From NCBI GenBank assembly GCA_964469165.1, contig CAYXXZ010000054.1, positions 1-20,377 on the forward strand: 20,377 nucleotides of DNA, written 5' to 3'. Every line of letters begins with the position of its first letter. Positions within the stretch are counted from its first letter, which is position 1. Shown here piece by piece: positions 6,458 through 17,452 of the stretch. The position numbers and the translations under genes were made by a program. The stretch is from CAYXXZ01 sp964469165 (GTDB lineage Bacteria > Pseudomonadota > Gammaproteobacteria > Pseudomonadales > Porticoccaceae). A model generated the notes under the pieces. The model was not told where the DNA came from, did not search any database, and saw nothing but the letters and a program-made list of their open reading frames with translations.

Positions 6458-6500
6458 TGATGAGAGGCGCGGGTTGCCTCTGTTTGCGTGGATCGGATCT

Positions 6501-10955
<4,455 letters not shown>

Positions 10956-10970
10956 CAGAGGACTCATGCC

Positions 10971-12389
10971 ATGACAGAGCGTTTGAAGAACCCCTTTCAG
11001 TTTCTCGACGTTGGTCGCCAGGATCCGGAGAAGAAGGATCTTGCGGCGCGCCGCATCGAGTTCGTGGAAATCTACGAGCCCTTCAAGGAGAAGCAGGCAG
11101 CGGGCCAGGCCCATCGCTGTCTCGCCTGCGGCAACCCCTATTGTGAGTGGAAGTGCCCGGTGCACAACTACATTCCCAACTGGCTCAAACTGGCTGCCGA
11201 AGGCAACATCATCGAGGCGGCGGAGCTGAGCCACCAGACCAATACGCTGCCCGAGGTGTGCGGTCGGGTCTGCCCCCAGGATCGTCTGTGCGAAGGGGCC
11301 TGCACCCTCAATGACGGCTTTGGCGCGGTCACCATCGGCAGTGTCGAAAAGTACATCACCGACACCGCCTTTGCCATGGGCTGGAAGCCCGACCTGTCAC
11401 AGGTGAAATGGACGGACAAGCGGGTCGCGATCATCGGCGCCGGTCCGGCGGGGCTCGGTTGTGCCGACGTACTGGCGCGCGCCGGTGTGAAAGCGGTGGT
11501 GTTCGATCGCTATCCCGAGATCGGCGGTCTTCTCACCTTCGGGATTCCGGAGTTCAAGCTCGAAAAATCCGTCATGCGCAAGCGCCGCGAGGTGTTCGAG
11601 GGCATGGGCATCGAATTCCGCCTCGATACCGAAGTGGGCCGCGACATTGCCATCGACGAACTGCTTGCCGGGTTCGATGCGGTATTTCTCGGCATGGGCA
11701 CCTACAACGCCATGAAAGGCGGCTTCCCCGGCGAAAACCTGCCCGGTGTCCACGACGCCTTGCCGTTTCTGGTGGCCAGCGTGCGCCGCAATCAGGGCTG
11801 GGAAACCGACCCCGACCAGTATGTCGACGTTGCTGACAAACGCGTGGTGGTGCTCGGCGGCGGCGATACCGCCATGGACTGCAATCGCACCTCCATTCGC
11901 CTCGGTGCGGCGTCGGTCACCTGTGTCTACCGCCGCGACGAGGAAAACATGCCCGGCTCGCGCCGCGAAGTGCACAATGCCAGAGAGGAGGGCGTCCAGT
12001 TTCTGTTCAACCGCCAGCCCGTCGAGATCCTGGGCGGCGACCGGATCGAAGGCGTCAAGGTAGTGGAGACGCGCCTCGGCGAACCCGATGCCAAGGGCCG
12101 GCGCCGCCCCGAAGTGATTGCCGGCAGTGAACAGATACTGCCCGCCGACGTGGTGCTGGTGGCCTTCGGCTTCCGGCCGAGCCCACCGGCCTGGCTGCAG
12201 CCCGAGGGTGTCGAACTCAACGACTGGGACGGCGTGATCGCAGCGGAGGAGCAAACCTACAAATTCCAGACCACCAACCCCAAGATCTTCGCCGGCGGCG
12301 ACATGGTGCGCGGCTCCGACCTGGTGGTGACGGCAATCTGGGAAGGGCGCCAGGCGGCGGAGGGGATACTGGATTATCTGGATGTCTGA
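10971..12389 (+). CDS. gltD: Glutamate synthase (NADPH) small subunit GltD
   Basis: GltD oxidises NADPH and passes electrons through FAD and iron-sulfur clusters to the FMN of GltB. The 472-residue protein has the two cysteine clusters for 4Fe-4S centres: Cys50, Cys53, Cys58, Cys62 (CLACGNPYCEWKCP) and Cys97, Cys101, Cys107, Cys111 (CGRVCPQDRLCEGAC). These are followed by the FAD-binding GAGPAGLGCADVLARAG near 155, 'GGLLTFGIPEFKL', the NADPH-binding VVVLGGGDTAMDC near 292 and the closing 'GGDMVRGSDLVVTAIWEGR'. It starts 15 bases after gltB with AGAGGA upstream. Oddly, its last codon and stop (GTC TGA) form the first heptamer of an inverted repeat in the following spacer. Confidence 0.97.
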   Translation: MTERLKNPFQFLDVGRQDPEKKDLAARRIEFVEIYEPFKEKQAAGQAHRCLACGNPYCEWKCPVHNYIPNWLKLAAEGNIIEAAELSHQTNTLPEVCGRVCPQDRLCEGACTLNDGFGAVTIGSVEKYITDTAFAMGWKPDLSQVKWTDKRVAIIGAGPAGLGCADVLARAGVKAVVFDRYPEIGGLLTFGIPEFKLEKSVMRKRREVFEGMGIEFRLDTEVGRDIAIDELLAGFDAVFLGMGTYNAMKGGFPGENLPGVHDALPFLVASVRRNQGWETDPDQYVDVADKRVVVLGGGDTAMDCNRTSIRLGAASVTCVYRRDEENMPGSRREVHNAREEGVQFLFNRQPVEILGGDRIEGVKVVETRLGEPDAKGRRRPEVIAGSEQILPADVVLVAFGFRPSPPAWLQPEGVELNDWDGVIAAEEQTYKFQTTNPKIFAGGDMVRGSDLVVTAIWEGRQAAEGILDYLDV

Positions 12390-12462
12390 CGTCTGACGCT
12401 GGACGCCAAGAAGGATCGAGCGAGTGGCACCGGTGCAGCCTTGCCCGCCACCGCGTCATACC

Positions 12463-12490
12463 GTAGGGGCAATTCATGAATTGCCCCTAC
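12463..12490. repeat. Perfect 28-bp palindrome
   Basis: GTAGGGGCAATTCA is followed immediately by its exact reverse complement, with no loop bases. Sequences of this GTAGGGGC...GCCCCTAC type occur as dispersed intergenic palindromes in many bacteria. It may act as a terminator-like hairpin after gltBD, though no U-tract follows. Confidence 0.9.
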
Positions 12491-12567
12491 ACAGCATAGA
12501 GATCTACAGGTTCGTAGCCTAAACTTCCGACTACTGTGTAATGTGCGGTCATCGCCGCAACCGCCCA

Positions 12568-12588
12568 CGTGAAGCGTGAAACGTGCAA
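12568..12588. repeat. Run of three CGTGAAA-type heptamers
   Basis: CGTGAAG, CGTGAAA and CGTGCAA in direct succession, the same word family as the arms of the inverted repeat at 5979-6119. Surrounding bases (12539-12613) are also loosely similar to 6060-6140, suggesting two diverged copies of one longer element. Confidence 0.6.
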
Positions 12589-12692
12589 CTCAGCCGAACA
12601 ACGCCAGAATCGGTTAAGATAGCCGGCCTGCTAGCTACTGGAGAAGGCTCAAGCGTCAGACGTCCGGCGTCAGACGTCAGACCCCCAAAAAA

Positions 12693-13760
12693 ATGACCCA
12701 ACTCAAGAATGATCGTTTCCTGCGTGCTCTTTTGCGTCAGCCGGTGGACAGAACCCCGGTTTGGATCATGCGCCAGGCGGGCCGCTATCTGCCCGAGTAC
12801 CGCGCCACCCGCGCCCAGGCCGGCGACTTCCTGTCGCTGTGCAAGAACACCGAGCTGGCCTGTGAGGTCACTCTGCAACCATTGCGCCGCTTTCCACTCG
12901 ATGCCGCGATACTTTTTTCCGATATTCTCACCATCCCCGACGGCATGGGGCTGGGGCTCTACTTTGCCGAAGGCGAGGGCCCGCGCTTTCGCAAGCGCCT
13001 CGAAAGCGAGCAGGATGTCGAGCGTCTTCCCGTCATATCCACGAGCCGCGATCTGCCCTATGTCACCGATGCGGTGGCGGCCATCCGCCGCGAACTCAAT
13101 GGCCAGGTGCCGCTGATCGGCTTCTCCGGCAGCCCCTGGACACTCGCCACCTACATGATCGAGGGTGGCAGCAGCCGCGATTTCACACGCAGCAAGTACT
13201 GGGTTTATGAAAAGCCGGAGTGGATGCACCAGCTGCTCGAAAAGCTCAGCCTGTCCATCATCGACTATCTGAATGCCCAGATCGACGCCGGCGCCCAGGC
13301 CGTGCAGATCTTCGACAGCTGGGGCGGCGCCCTCGGCCACAGTGTCTATCAGACCTTTTCCCTGGCCTACATGAACAAGATCATCGCCGGCCTCAAGCGC
13401 GAAGCGCAGGGCCGCGAGGTGCCGGTCATCCTGTTCACCAAAGGGGGTGGCCAGTGGCTGGAAGCGATAGCCGACAGTGGCTGTTCCGCCGCCGGTGTCG
13501 ACTGGACCACTCACCTGGGGCAGGCGCGCGCGAGGGTCGGTGACCGCATCGCACTGCAGGGAAATCTCGATCCGGCGGTACTGCGCGCGTCCACAGAGGT
13601 GGTATGCGCGGAAGTCGACCGGGTGCTCGCCGAATTTGGCGCCGGCAGCGGTCACGTCTTCAATTTGGGGCACGGCATCACCCCGGACATCGATCCCGGC
13701 CGCGTTGCCGATCTGGTCGAGCGGGTTCACAGCATGTCGGAAAAATACCACCAGGATTGA
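12693..13760 (+). CDS. hemE: Uroporphyrinogen decarboxylase HemE
   Basis: HemE removes four carboxyl groups from uroporphyrinogen III to give coproporphyrinogen III in cytoplasmic heme synthesis. The 355-residue protein starts MTQLKNDRFLRALLRQPVDRTPVW and shows the substrate-binding MRQAGRYLPEYR (Arg27, Arg31), the catalytic Asp77 in 'ILFSDILTIPDGMGL', 'GFSGSPWTLATYMIEGG', 'FDSWGG' and 'HVFNLGHGITPDIDP'. Its length is typical. There is no recognisable Shine-Dalgarno sequence next to the ATG: the preceding bases are the heptamer repeat and CCCCCAAAAAA, while a purine-rich GGAGAAGG lies about 45 bases upstream at 12640-12647. The repeat element may have displaced the original ribosome site (inference). 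Confidence 0.96.
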   Translation: MTQLKNDRFLRALLRQPVDRTPVWIMRQAGRYLPEYRATRAQAGDFLSLCKNTELACEVTLQPLRRFPLDAAILFSDILTIPDGMGLGLYFAEGEGPRFRKRLESEQDVERLPVISTSRDLPYVTDAVAAIRRELNGQVPLIGFSGSPWTLATYMIEGGSSRDFTRSKYWVYEKPEWMHQLLEKLSLSIIDYLNAQIDAGAQAVQIFDSWGGALGHSVYQTFSLAYMNKIIAGLKREAQGREVPVILFTKGGGQWLEAIADSGCSAAGVDWTTHLGQARARVGDRIALQGNLDPAVLRASTEVVCAEVDRVLAEFGAGSGHVFNLGHGITPDIDPGRVADLVERVHSMSEKYHQD

Positions 13761-13809
13761 GGGTAAACATGTCATTCGTCGCCAAAACAGACCGTCTGGT
13801 TAAAGACCG

Positions 13810-13837
13810 TTGCCAATGAGCGCAGAAGGCCTATATT
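13810..13837 (+). promoter_or_regulatory. Sigma-70 promoter of the HD-GYP gene
   Basis: TTGCCA (13810-13815), a 16-base spacer and TATATT (13832-13837). Transcription would start near 13844, about 55 bases before the ATG at 13899. It fits a monocistronic gene placed 138 bases after hemE. Confidence 0.45.
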
Positions 13838-13898
13838 GGCTAGGCGGAATTGTTCGCGTGGCAGATACTCAGCCAGCTGGGCTGATACGGGTTGAAAA

Positions 13899-15338
13899 AT
13901 GGCAATAAAGCGGGTGCAGATCAGCGCACAGGATCTTGTCACCGGGATGTTCGTCTCGGGGCTTGACCGACCGTGGTCGCAAACACCCTTTCCGCTGCAG
14001 GGCTTCCACATCAAGGATGCCCGCGACATCGAGAAGGTCAAGAGTTTCAGCGTCCATGTCTATATCGATGTCACCCGTGGACGCTCGCCGCCCCCCGGTA
14101 CGCGGATTTTTTCTACCGAAAGCGACGGCGACAGTAGCGAGAAGGCCGAGGCCCCCGAACTCTACGACCTCCCTCACCGGCGCATAGATCCCAGGAACCA
14201 GGCCGCCACGCCGCCCAAGCCCATCGATATTCGCCAGGGGGTGTACCGCAAAACCGTTCCTCTGCGGCTCGAGGCCGCGCGGGCCGAGGCGATCGTTCGT
14301 GAATTGAAGGGCCAGCTGACCCTGCTTCACAAGCAGATCGCAAAAGGCCGGCTCACCAATGCGGAAGGGCTGAAGAAGTCCGTCGACGACATGGTCGCCA
14401 GCGTGTTGCGCTGCCCGGATGCCTTCAACTGGCTGATGCGTCTGCGCCATACGGATCTGCACACCTACGACCACGCGCTGCGCACCTCCATGCTCTCCGC
14501 CCAGTTCGGGCGCTATGCGGGCATGAGCAAGGAAGACATCGCGCTGCTGGCCATGGGCGCGCTGCTCAAGGACGTGGGCAAGATCGGCATTCCCAAAAGC
14601 ATTCTGAAGAGCAGCCGCAGATCGGTGGAGGAAGAGGACGTCTACCGCAGCTTTGTCGACCACGGCGTGGAAATTCTCCGCACCATCGAAAACCTCGACC
14701 CCAAGGTCATCACGGTGGTGCGCTATCACTGCGAGCGTTATGACGGTTCCGGTTTCCCCCAGGGTGTGGGCGGTGGCCAGATTCCCCTGCACGCCCGCAT
14801 CGTGGGTATCGCCACCGAGTACGACGCCATCTCCAGCCCGCGGGAGTCGCTCCACCCGGTGGCGCCGTCGCGCGCGGTGAGCCTCATCTACAACATGCGC
14901 GACAAGCGCTTCCAGGAAGATCTGGTCGTCAAGTTCATTCAATCGATCGGCTTGTATCCCACCGGCACCATCGTGGAGCTCACCACCGGTGATCTGGGTA
15001 TCGTCATGGAGCAGAATCCCGACTCGCGGCTGTCGCCCACCATCGCGGTGCTCGACCGCTCGCCGGATGCGGATGAACTGGGTGACGGCTGTGTGTTCAT
15101 CGATCTCAAGGATGAAGCGGCGGCGCGCCAGATTCTGACCGCCAGCGGCCGCGCCAACATCGCCAGCGTGCCCAAGGTGACCATCGCCAGAGATCTCGAG
15201 CCGGATGTCTACGACGTCAATCTGCTCGCGGTTTCCGACGCGTTTCTCAACACATCCTCAACGCGGCGAAAGGCGTCAGCGGGAAAACCCGAAACCAGGG
15301 GACTGCTGGCGAGCCTCAAAGACAAGCTTTTCAAGTAA
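13899..15338 (+). CDS. DUF3391 / HD-GYP domain protein with degenerate active site
   Basis: HD-GYP proteins usually hydrolyse cyclic di-GMP or bind it as effectors in the cytoplasm. The N-terminal DUF3391 domain (about 4-125) shows 'LVTGMFVSGLDRPWSQTPFPLQGF', typical of this two-domain family. The HD-GYP domain covers about 180-330. Several expected metal or signature residues are changed: the HD dyad is Lys224-Asp225 in 'GALLKDVGKIGIP'; the HHE motif is His277-Cys278-Glu279; and the GYP is Gly-Phe-Pro (285-287). His188, His192, His255 and Asp309 remain at positions where ligands are expected. Residues 330-479 are a less characterised tail. By analogy with known degenerate HD-GYP proteins it may be a c-di-GMP sensor rather than an enzyme (inference). 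The protein is 479 residues and probably transcribed alone. Confidence 0.9.
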   Translation: MAIKRVQISAQDLVTGMFVSGLDRPWSQTPFPLQGFHIKDARDIEKVKSFSVHVYIDVTRGRSPPPGTRIFSTESDGDSSEKAEAPELYDLPHRRIDPRNQAATPPKPIDIRQGVYRKTVPLRLEAARAEAIVRELKGQLTLLHKQIAKGRLTNAEGLKKSVDDMVASVLRCPDAFNWLMRLRHTDLHTYDHALRTSMLSAQFGRYAGMSKEDIALLAMGALLKDVGKIGIPKSILKSSRRSVEEEDVYRSFVDHGVEILRTIENLDPKVITVVRYHCERYDGSGFPQGVGGGQIPLHARIVGIATEYDAISSPRESLHPVAPSRAVSLIYNMRDKRFQEDLVVKFIQSIGLYPTGTIVELTTGDLGIVMEQNPDSRLSPTIAVLDRSPDADELGDGCVFIDLKDEAAARQILTASGRANIASVPKVTIARDLEPDVYDVNLLAVSDAFLNTSSTRRKASAGKPETRGLLASLKDKLFK

Positions 15339-15346
15339 GTCTCCAG

Positions 15347-15360
15347 GTTCCGCGTTCCGC
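15347..15360. repeat. Two GTTCCGC heptamers after the HD-GYP gene
   Basis: GTTCCGC is repeated twice head to tail, directly followed by GTAGGGTGGACA, the left half of the next hairpin. It is short, so the call rests on similarity of layout with the other seven-base repeats in the window. Confidence 0.4.
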
Positions 15361-15364
15361 GTAG

Positions 15365-15392
15365 GGTGGACAATGGCGCAGCCCTGTCCACC
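15365..15392. terminator. GGTGGACA inverted repeat between convergent genes
   Basis: GGTGGACA and TGTCCACC pair around a 12-base loop. It lies between the stops of the HD-GYP gene (15338) and psd (15443, opposite strand), where a bidirectional terminator is expected. There is no U-tract, and sequences of the GTAGGGTGGACAA type are also known as dispersed intergenic repeats, so it may be either. Confidence 0.5.
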
Positions 15393-15440
15393 AATGACGA
15401 TCGCCATGGGTGTAGACCCGGCATCCACAGGTGAAGGGTG

Positions 15441-16310
15441 TCACTCGAAACTGCCCAGTGCCTCTCCCATGCGACAGGCACTGCCCGGCCCGTATTTCTC
15501 CTCCCAGCGCAGCGCTTTTTCGGAGACCACGATCACCGTCGAGCCAAATTTGAAGGCGCCCATTTCCGCGCCTTTCGCGAGCGGTAGTTTGGGTTCGAAG
15601 AGGCGCGCCTGGGGCGCGCGCGGCCTGTAGTGCTTCTGCCATACCGATTCGATGCCGGCGACGAACAGCGCGCCCACCATCACGACCGCGAGCAATCCCT
15701 CCGAGGTGTCGAACAGGCAGCTGAGCCGCTCGTTGCGGGCAAACAGGCCATCCACCCGGCTTGCGGTTGCATCATTGACGGAAAACAGTTTGCCGGGGAC
15801 GTAGAGTGCGCTTTTGAGCTCGCCGTCGAAGGGCATGTGCACGCGGTGGTAATCCCGCGGCGATAGATAGATGGTGGCGAAAGAGCCCTGCTCGAAGGTG
15901 GCCGCGGTGGCTTCGTCACAGCCGAGCAGCGATTGCACCGAGTAGGCAAAGCCCTTGGCCTGGATGATGTTGCCGGCGCTCAGGTCACCGATCTGGCTGA
16001 TGGCGCCGTCGGCTGGTGAAACGAACACTTTTTCGCCGCTGGCGATGGGGCGCGCGCCGTCATCCAGGTGGCGGGTGAAGAACGCGTTGAAGCTGGGGTA
16101 GTCGGTGGTGCTCTTGAGTCGGGCCTCGCTCAGGTCGATGCCGTAATGGGCAACGGCCTGGCGAATCAGAAAATCTTTCAGCCAGGGCCGCTCGCTCTCG
16201 GCGAACCTGCCGAGCAGGCGCGACAGGCTGTGCTGCGGCAACAGGCGCTGCAGGGCGATGAACAGCTCATCGCGGTGGTGGCGGGTGTTGCTGGGGGATT
16301 GCTTGGTCAT
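15441..16310 (-). CDS. psd: Phosphatidylserine decarboxylase proenzyme
   Basis: Psd decarboxylates phosphatidylserine to phosphatidylethanolamine at the inner membrane, using a pyruvoyl group made by self-cleavage. From ATG 16310 (MTKQSPSNTRHHRDELFIALQRLLPQ) the protein has 289 residues, normal for the short bacterial type; ATG codons at 16319 and 16322 are alternatives, and the still longer open frame upstream reads through the REP repeat and antisense to rhdA. The catalytic residues are visible: Asp101 in 'SPADGA', His158 in 'DYHRVHMPFDG' and the self-cleavage site Gly256-Ser257-Thr258 (FGST in place of the common LGST). 'SVNDATASRVDGLFARNERL' is also diagnostic. It follows rhdA on the same strand, an arrangement also found in pseudomonads. 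Confidence 0.95.
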   Translation of the reverse strand: MTKQSPSNTRHHRDELFIALQRLLPQHSLSRLLGRFAESERPWLKDFLIRQAVAHYGIDLSEARLKSTTDYPSFNAFFTRHLDDGARPIASGEKVFVSPADGAISQIGDLSAGNIIQAKGFAYSVQSLLGCDEATAATFEQGSFATIYLSPRDYHRVHMPFDGELKSALYVPGKLFSVNDATASRVDGLFARNERLSCLFDTSEGLLAVVMVGALFVAGIESVWQKHYRPRAPQARLFEPKLPLAKGAEMGAFKFGSTVIVVSEKALRWEEKYGPGSACRMGEALGSFE

Positions 16311-16336
16311 GGCATACATCATTGAGGGTGGACGCA

Positions 16337-16404
16337 CCTGCAGGAGCCTGCCTGCAGGCGACCTGCCACCGACATTTGTCGCCTGCAGGCAGGCTCCTAC
16401 AGGG
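16337..16404. repeat. REP-type inverted repeat R5
   Basis: Same family as the aroK array: CCTGCAGGAGCCTGCC on the left arm and GGCAGGCTCCTACAGG on the right, with nearly every position of a 26-base stem paired, around CTGCCACCGACATTT. Single copy between rhdA and psd. As an mRNA hairpin it would separate the two messages. Confidence 0.85.
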
Positions 16405-16453
16405 GCTGGCGAGCGAGGTGGTTTTGCAGTCGCGACCAAGGCCGCGAATGCAA

Positions 16454-17260
16454 TCAATTGCTGGTTTCTACCGGCGTATCGAGGCGGTTGCCCCATTCCG
16501 ACCAGGAGCCGTGATAGGCGCGGATGCGAGGATAACCCAGAATGCGGGCCACCAGGTACGTGAAGCCCGAACGGTGGTGGCTCTGGCAGTGGGTGGCGAT
16601 GTTCTTGTCGGGAGTGATGCCGAGCGTGCGCAGCAGGTCGCGGGCATCGCTGCGAATGCGCAGGCCGCGCGCGGGGTCCATCAACGTGGTCCATTCACAA
16701 TGCACGGCACCGGGAATGTGGCCGCCGCGCTGCGATACCGCGCGGGTGCCGTCGTACTCGGCGCGGCTGCGTGCATCCCAAACCAGAAAATCATCGGCAC
16801 CGAGACTCGCCATGATCTCTTCCGCCTCGATGGTTGGCGCCGTGTCGATGTTCAGGTCGCAGCGGCCAGGCGTCGGGTGCACGGGTGCGCTCTCCAGGGG
16901 CAGCCCTTCCTGCATCCAGGCGCGCAGGCCCCCGTCGAGGTAAAACCAGTCGTCGTGGCCGATGACGTCGAGAACCCACGCCATTCTGCCGGCCCAGCCG
17001 CCGCCCTCGTCGTCGTACAGCACCAGGGTTCTGGCGGGGCTGTAGCCGATGCGGGAAAACAGCATATCGAGACGCGCCTTGTCGGGCAGTTTACCGGGCG
17101 CGGGTGCTTGCCCGCCCATGATCTCGGCGGGAGAGACATGGATGGCGCCGGGAATGTGTCCCTCGGCGTACTGTTTGGCGCACAGATCGAGGATCAGCAC
17201 ATCGCCCTGCAGCAGGCCCAGATCGCGCGGGTCAATCAGATGTTGAAAATCGTTGTTCAT
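16454..17260 (-). CDS. rhdA: Thiosulfate sulfurtransferase (rhodanese) RhdA
   Basis: Rhodanese moves sulfane sulfur from thiosulfate or a persulfide donor to cyanide or other thiophilic acceptors via a cysteine persulfide in the cytoplasm. The 268-residue protein has two rhodanese domains: an inactive N-terminal one ('CAKQYAEGHIPGAIHVSP', 'LVLYDDEGGGWAGR') and a catalytic C-terminal one ('WDARSRAEYDG', 'GGHIPGAVHCEWTTL'). The active loop is Cys225-Gln-Ser-His-His-Arg-Ser, differing from the Azotobacter RhdA loop CQTHHRS only by Ser for Thr, which supports the RhdA subtype rather than MST/SseA (CGSG-type). It starts at ATG 17260 and is followed by psd after 143 bases containing a REP hairpin. 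Confidence 0.93.
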   Translation of the reverse strand: MNNDFQHLIDPRDLGLLQGDVLILDLCAKQYAEGHIPGAIHVSPAEIMGGQAPAPGKLPDKARLDMLFSRIGYSPARTLVLYDDEGGGWAGRMAWVLDVIGHDDWFYLDGGLRAWMQEGLPLESAPVHPTPGRCDLNIDTAPTIEAEEIMASLGADDFLVWDARSRAEYDGTRAVSQRGGHIPGAVHCEWTTLMDPARGLRIRSDARDLLRTLGITPDKNIATHCQSHHRSGFTYLVARILGYPRIRAYHGSWSEWGNRLDTPVETSN

Positions 17261-17289
17261 AGGCGCTGCTCGGTTTGGGGCGGAAAACT

Positions 17290-17318
17290 ATTGTAGTCAT
17301 GCACAGCCGCGGTTTCCA
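17290..17318 (-). promoter_or_regulatory. Possible sigma-70 promoter of rhdA
   Basis: On the minus strand TGGAAA (17318-17313) and TACAAT (17295-17290) are separated by 17 bases, about 30 bases before the rhdA start. The -10 element matches the consensus at five of six positions, the -35 at four. Confidence 0.4.
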
Positions 17319-17327
17319 CGGCAGGCC

Positions 17328-17391
17328 TTGTAGGAGCTTGCCTGCAAGCGACCCTCCACTCAAAATGTCGCCTGCAGGCAGGCTACATAGG
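17328..17391. repeat. REP-type inverted repeat R6
   Basis: TTGTAGGAGCTTGCCTGCAA on one arm and GCCTGCAGGCAGGCTACATAG on the other, around GCGACCCTCCACTCAAAATGTC. The right arm ends in CTACATAGG rather than CTCCTACAGG, so it is a diverged copy. It lies between the lipocalin-like gene and the rhdA promoter. Confidence 0.75.
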
Positions 17392-17452
17392 CAGGTCCCC
17401 ACACCGACAGGTTCCTGCAAGTTTGGCGGTGTTTCTTTGGCAACCACAGGGT

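Larger units (their letters stand above)
5790..6500. other. 711-bp aroB-gltB intergenic regulatory and repeat region
   Basis: No convincing protein gene is visible. Contents in order: an aroB-proximal hairpin (5808-5851), three NtrC-like sites (5871-5937), a heptamer inverted repeat (5979-6119), a GCTTAAA/GCTTACG-type heptamer run (6203-6230), a TCCCAG hexanucleotide microsatellite (6253-6288), a sigma-54 promoter (6317-6333), a possible sigma-70 promoter (6431-6457) and the gltB leader. In pseudomonads the place between aroB and gltB holds a damX-like SPOR gene; here none remains. Confidence 0.7.
12384..12682. repeat. gltD-hemE spacer element bounded by GTCTGAC heptamer inverted repeats
   Basis: The left arm 12384-12405 and right arm 12661-12682 are reverse complements at 21 of 22 positions. 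The left arm reads as GTCTGAC twice plus GCTGGAC; the right arm region holds four heptamers (GTCAGAC, GTCCGGC, GTCAGAC, GTCAGAC; 12655-12682). The element spans about 299 bp, includes the stop codon of gltD and ends 10 bases before the hemE start. Inside are a perfect 28-bp palindrome and a run of CGTGAAA-type heptamers. No coding region is convincing. Its nature (MITE, REP-like or composite) is inferred. Confidence 0.7.

Noticed and set aside
12549..13775. 408-codon minus-strand frame opposite hemE
   Set aside because: Antisense to the whole of hemE with no family features.
16311..16694. N-terminal extension of psd up to 16694
   Set aside because: The added residues translate a REP element and the antisense of rhdA; the family start fits 16310.
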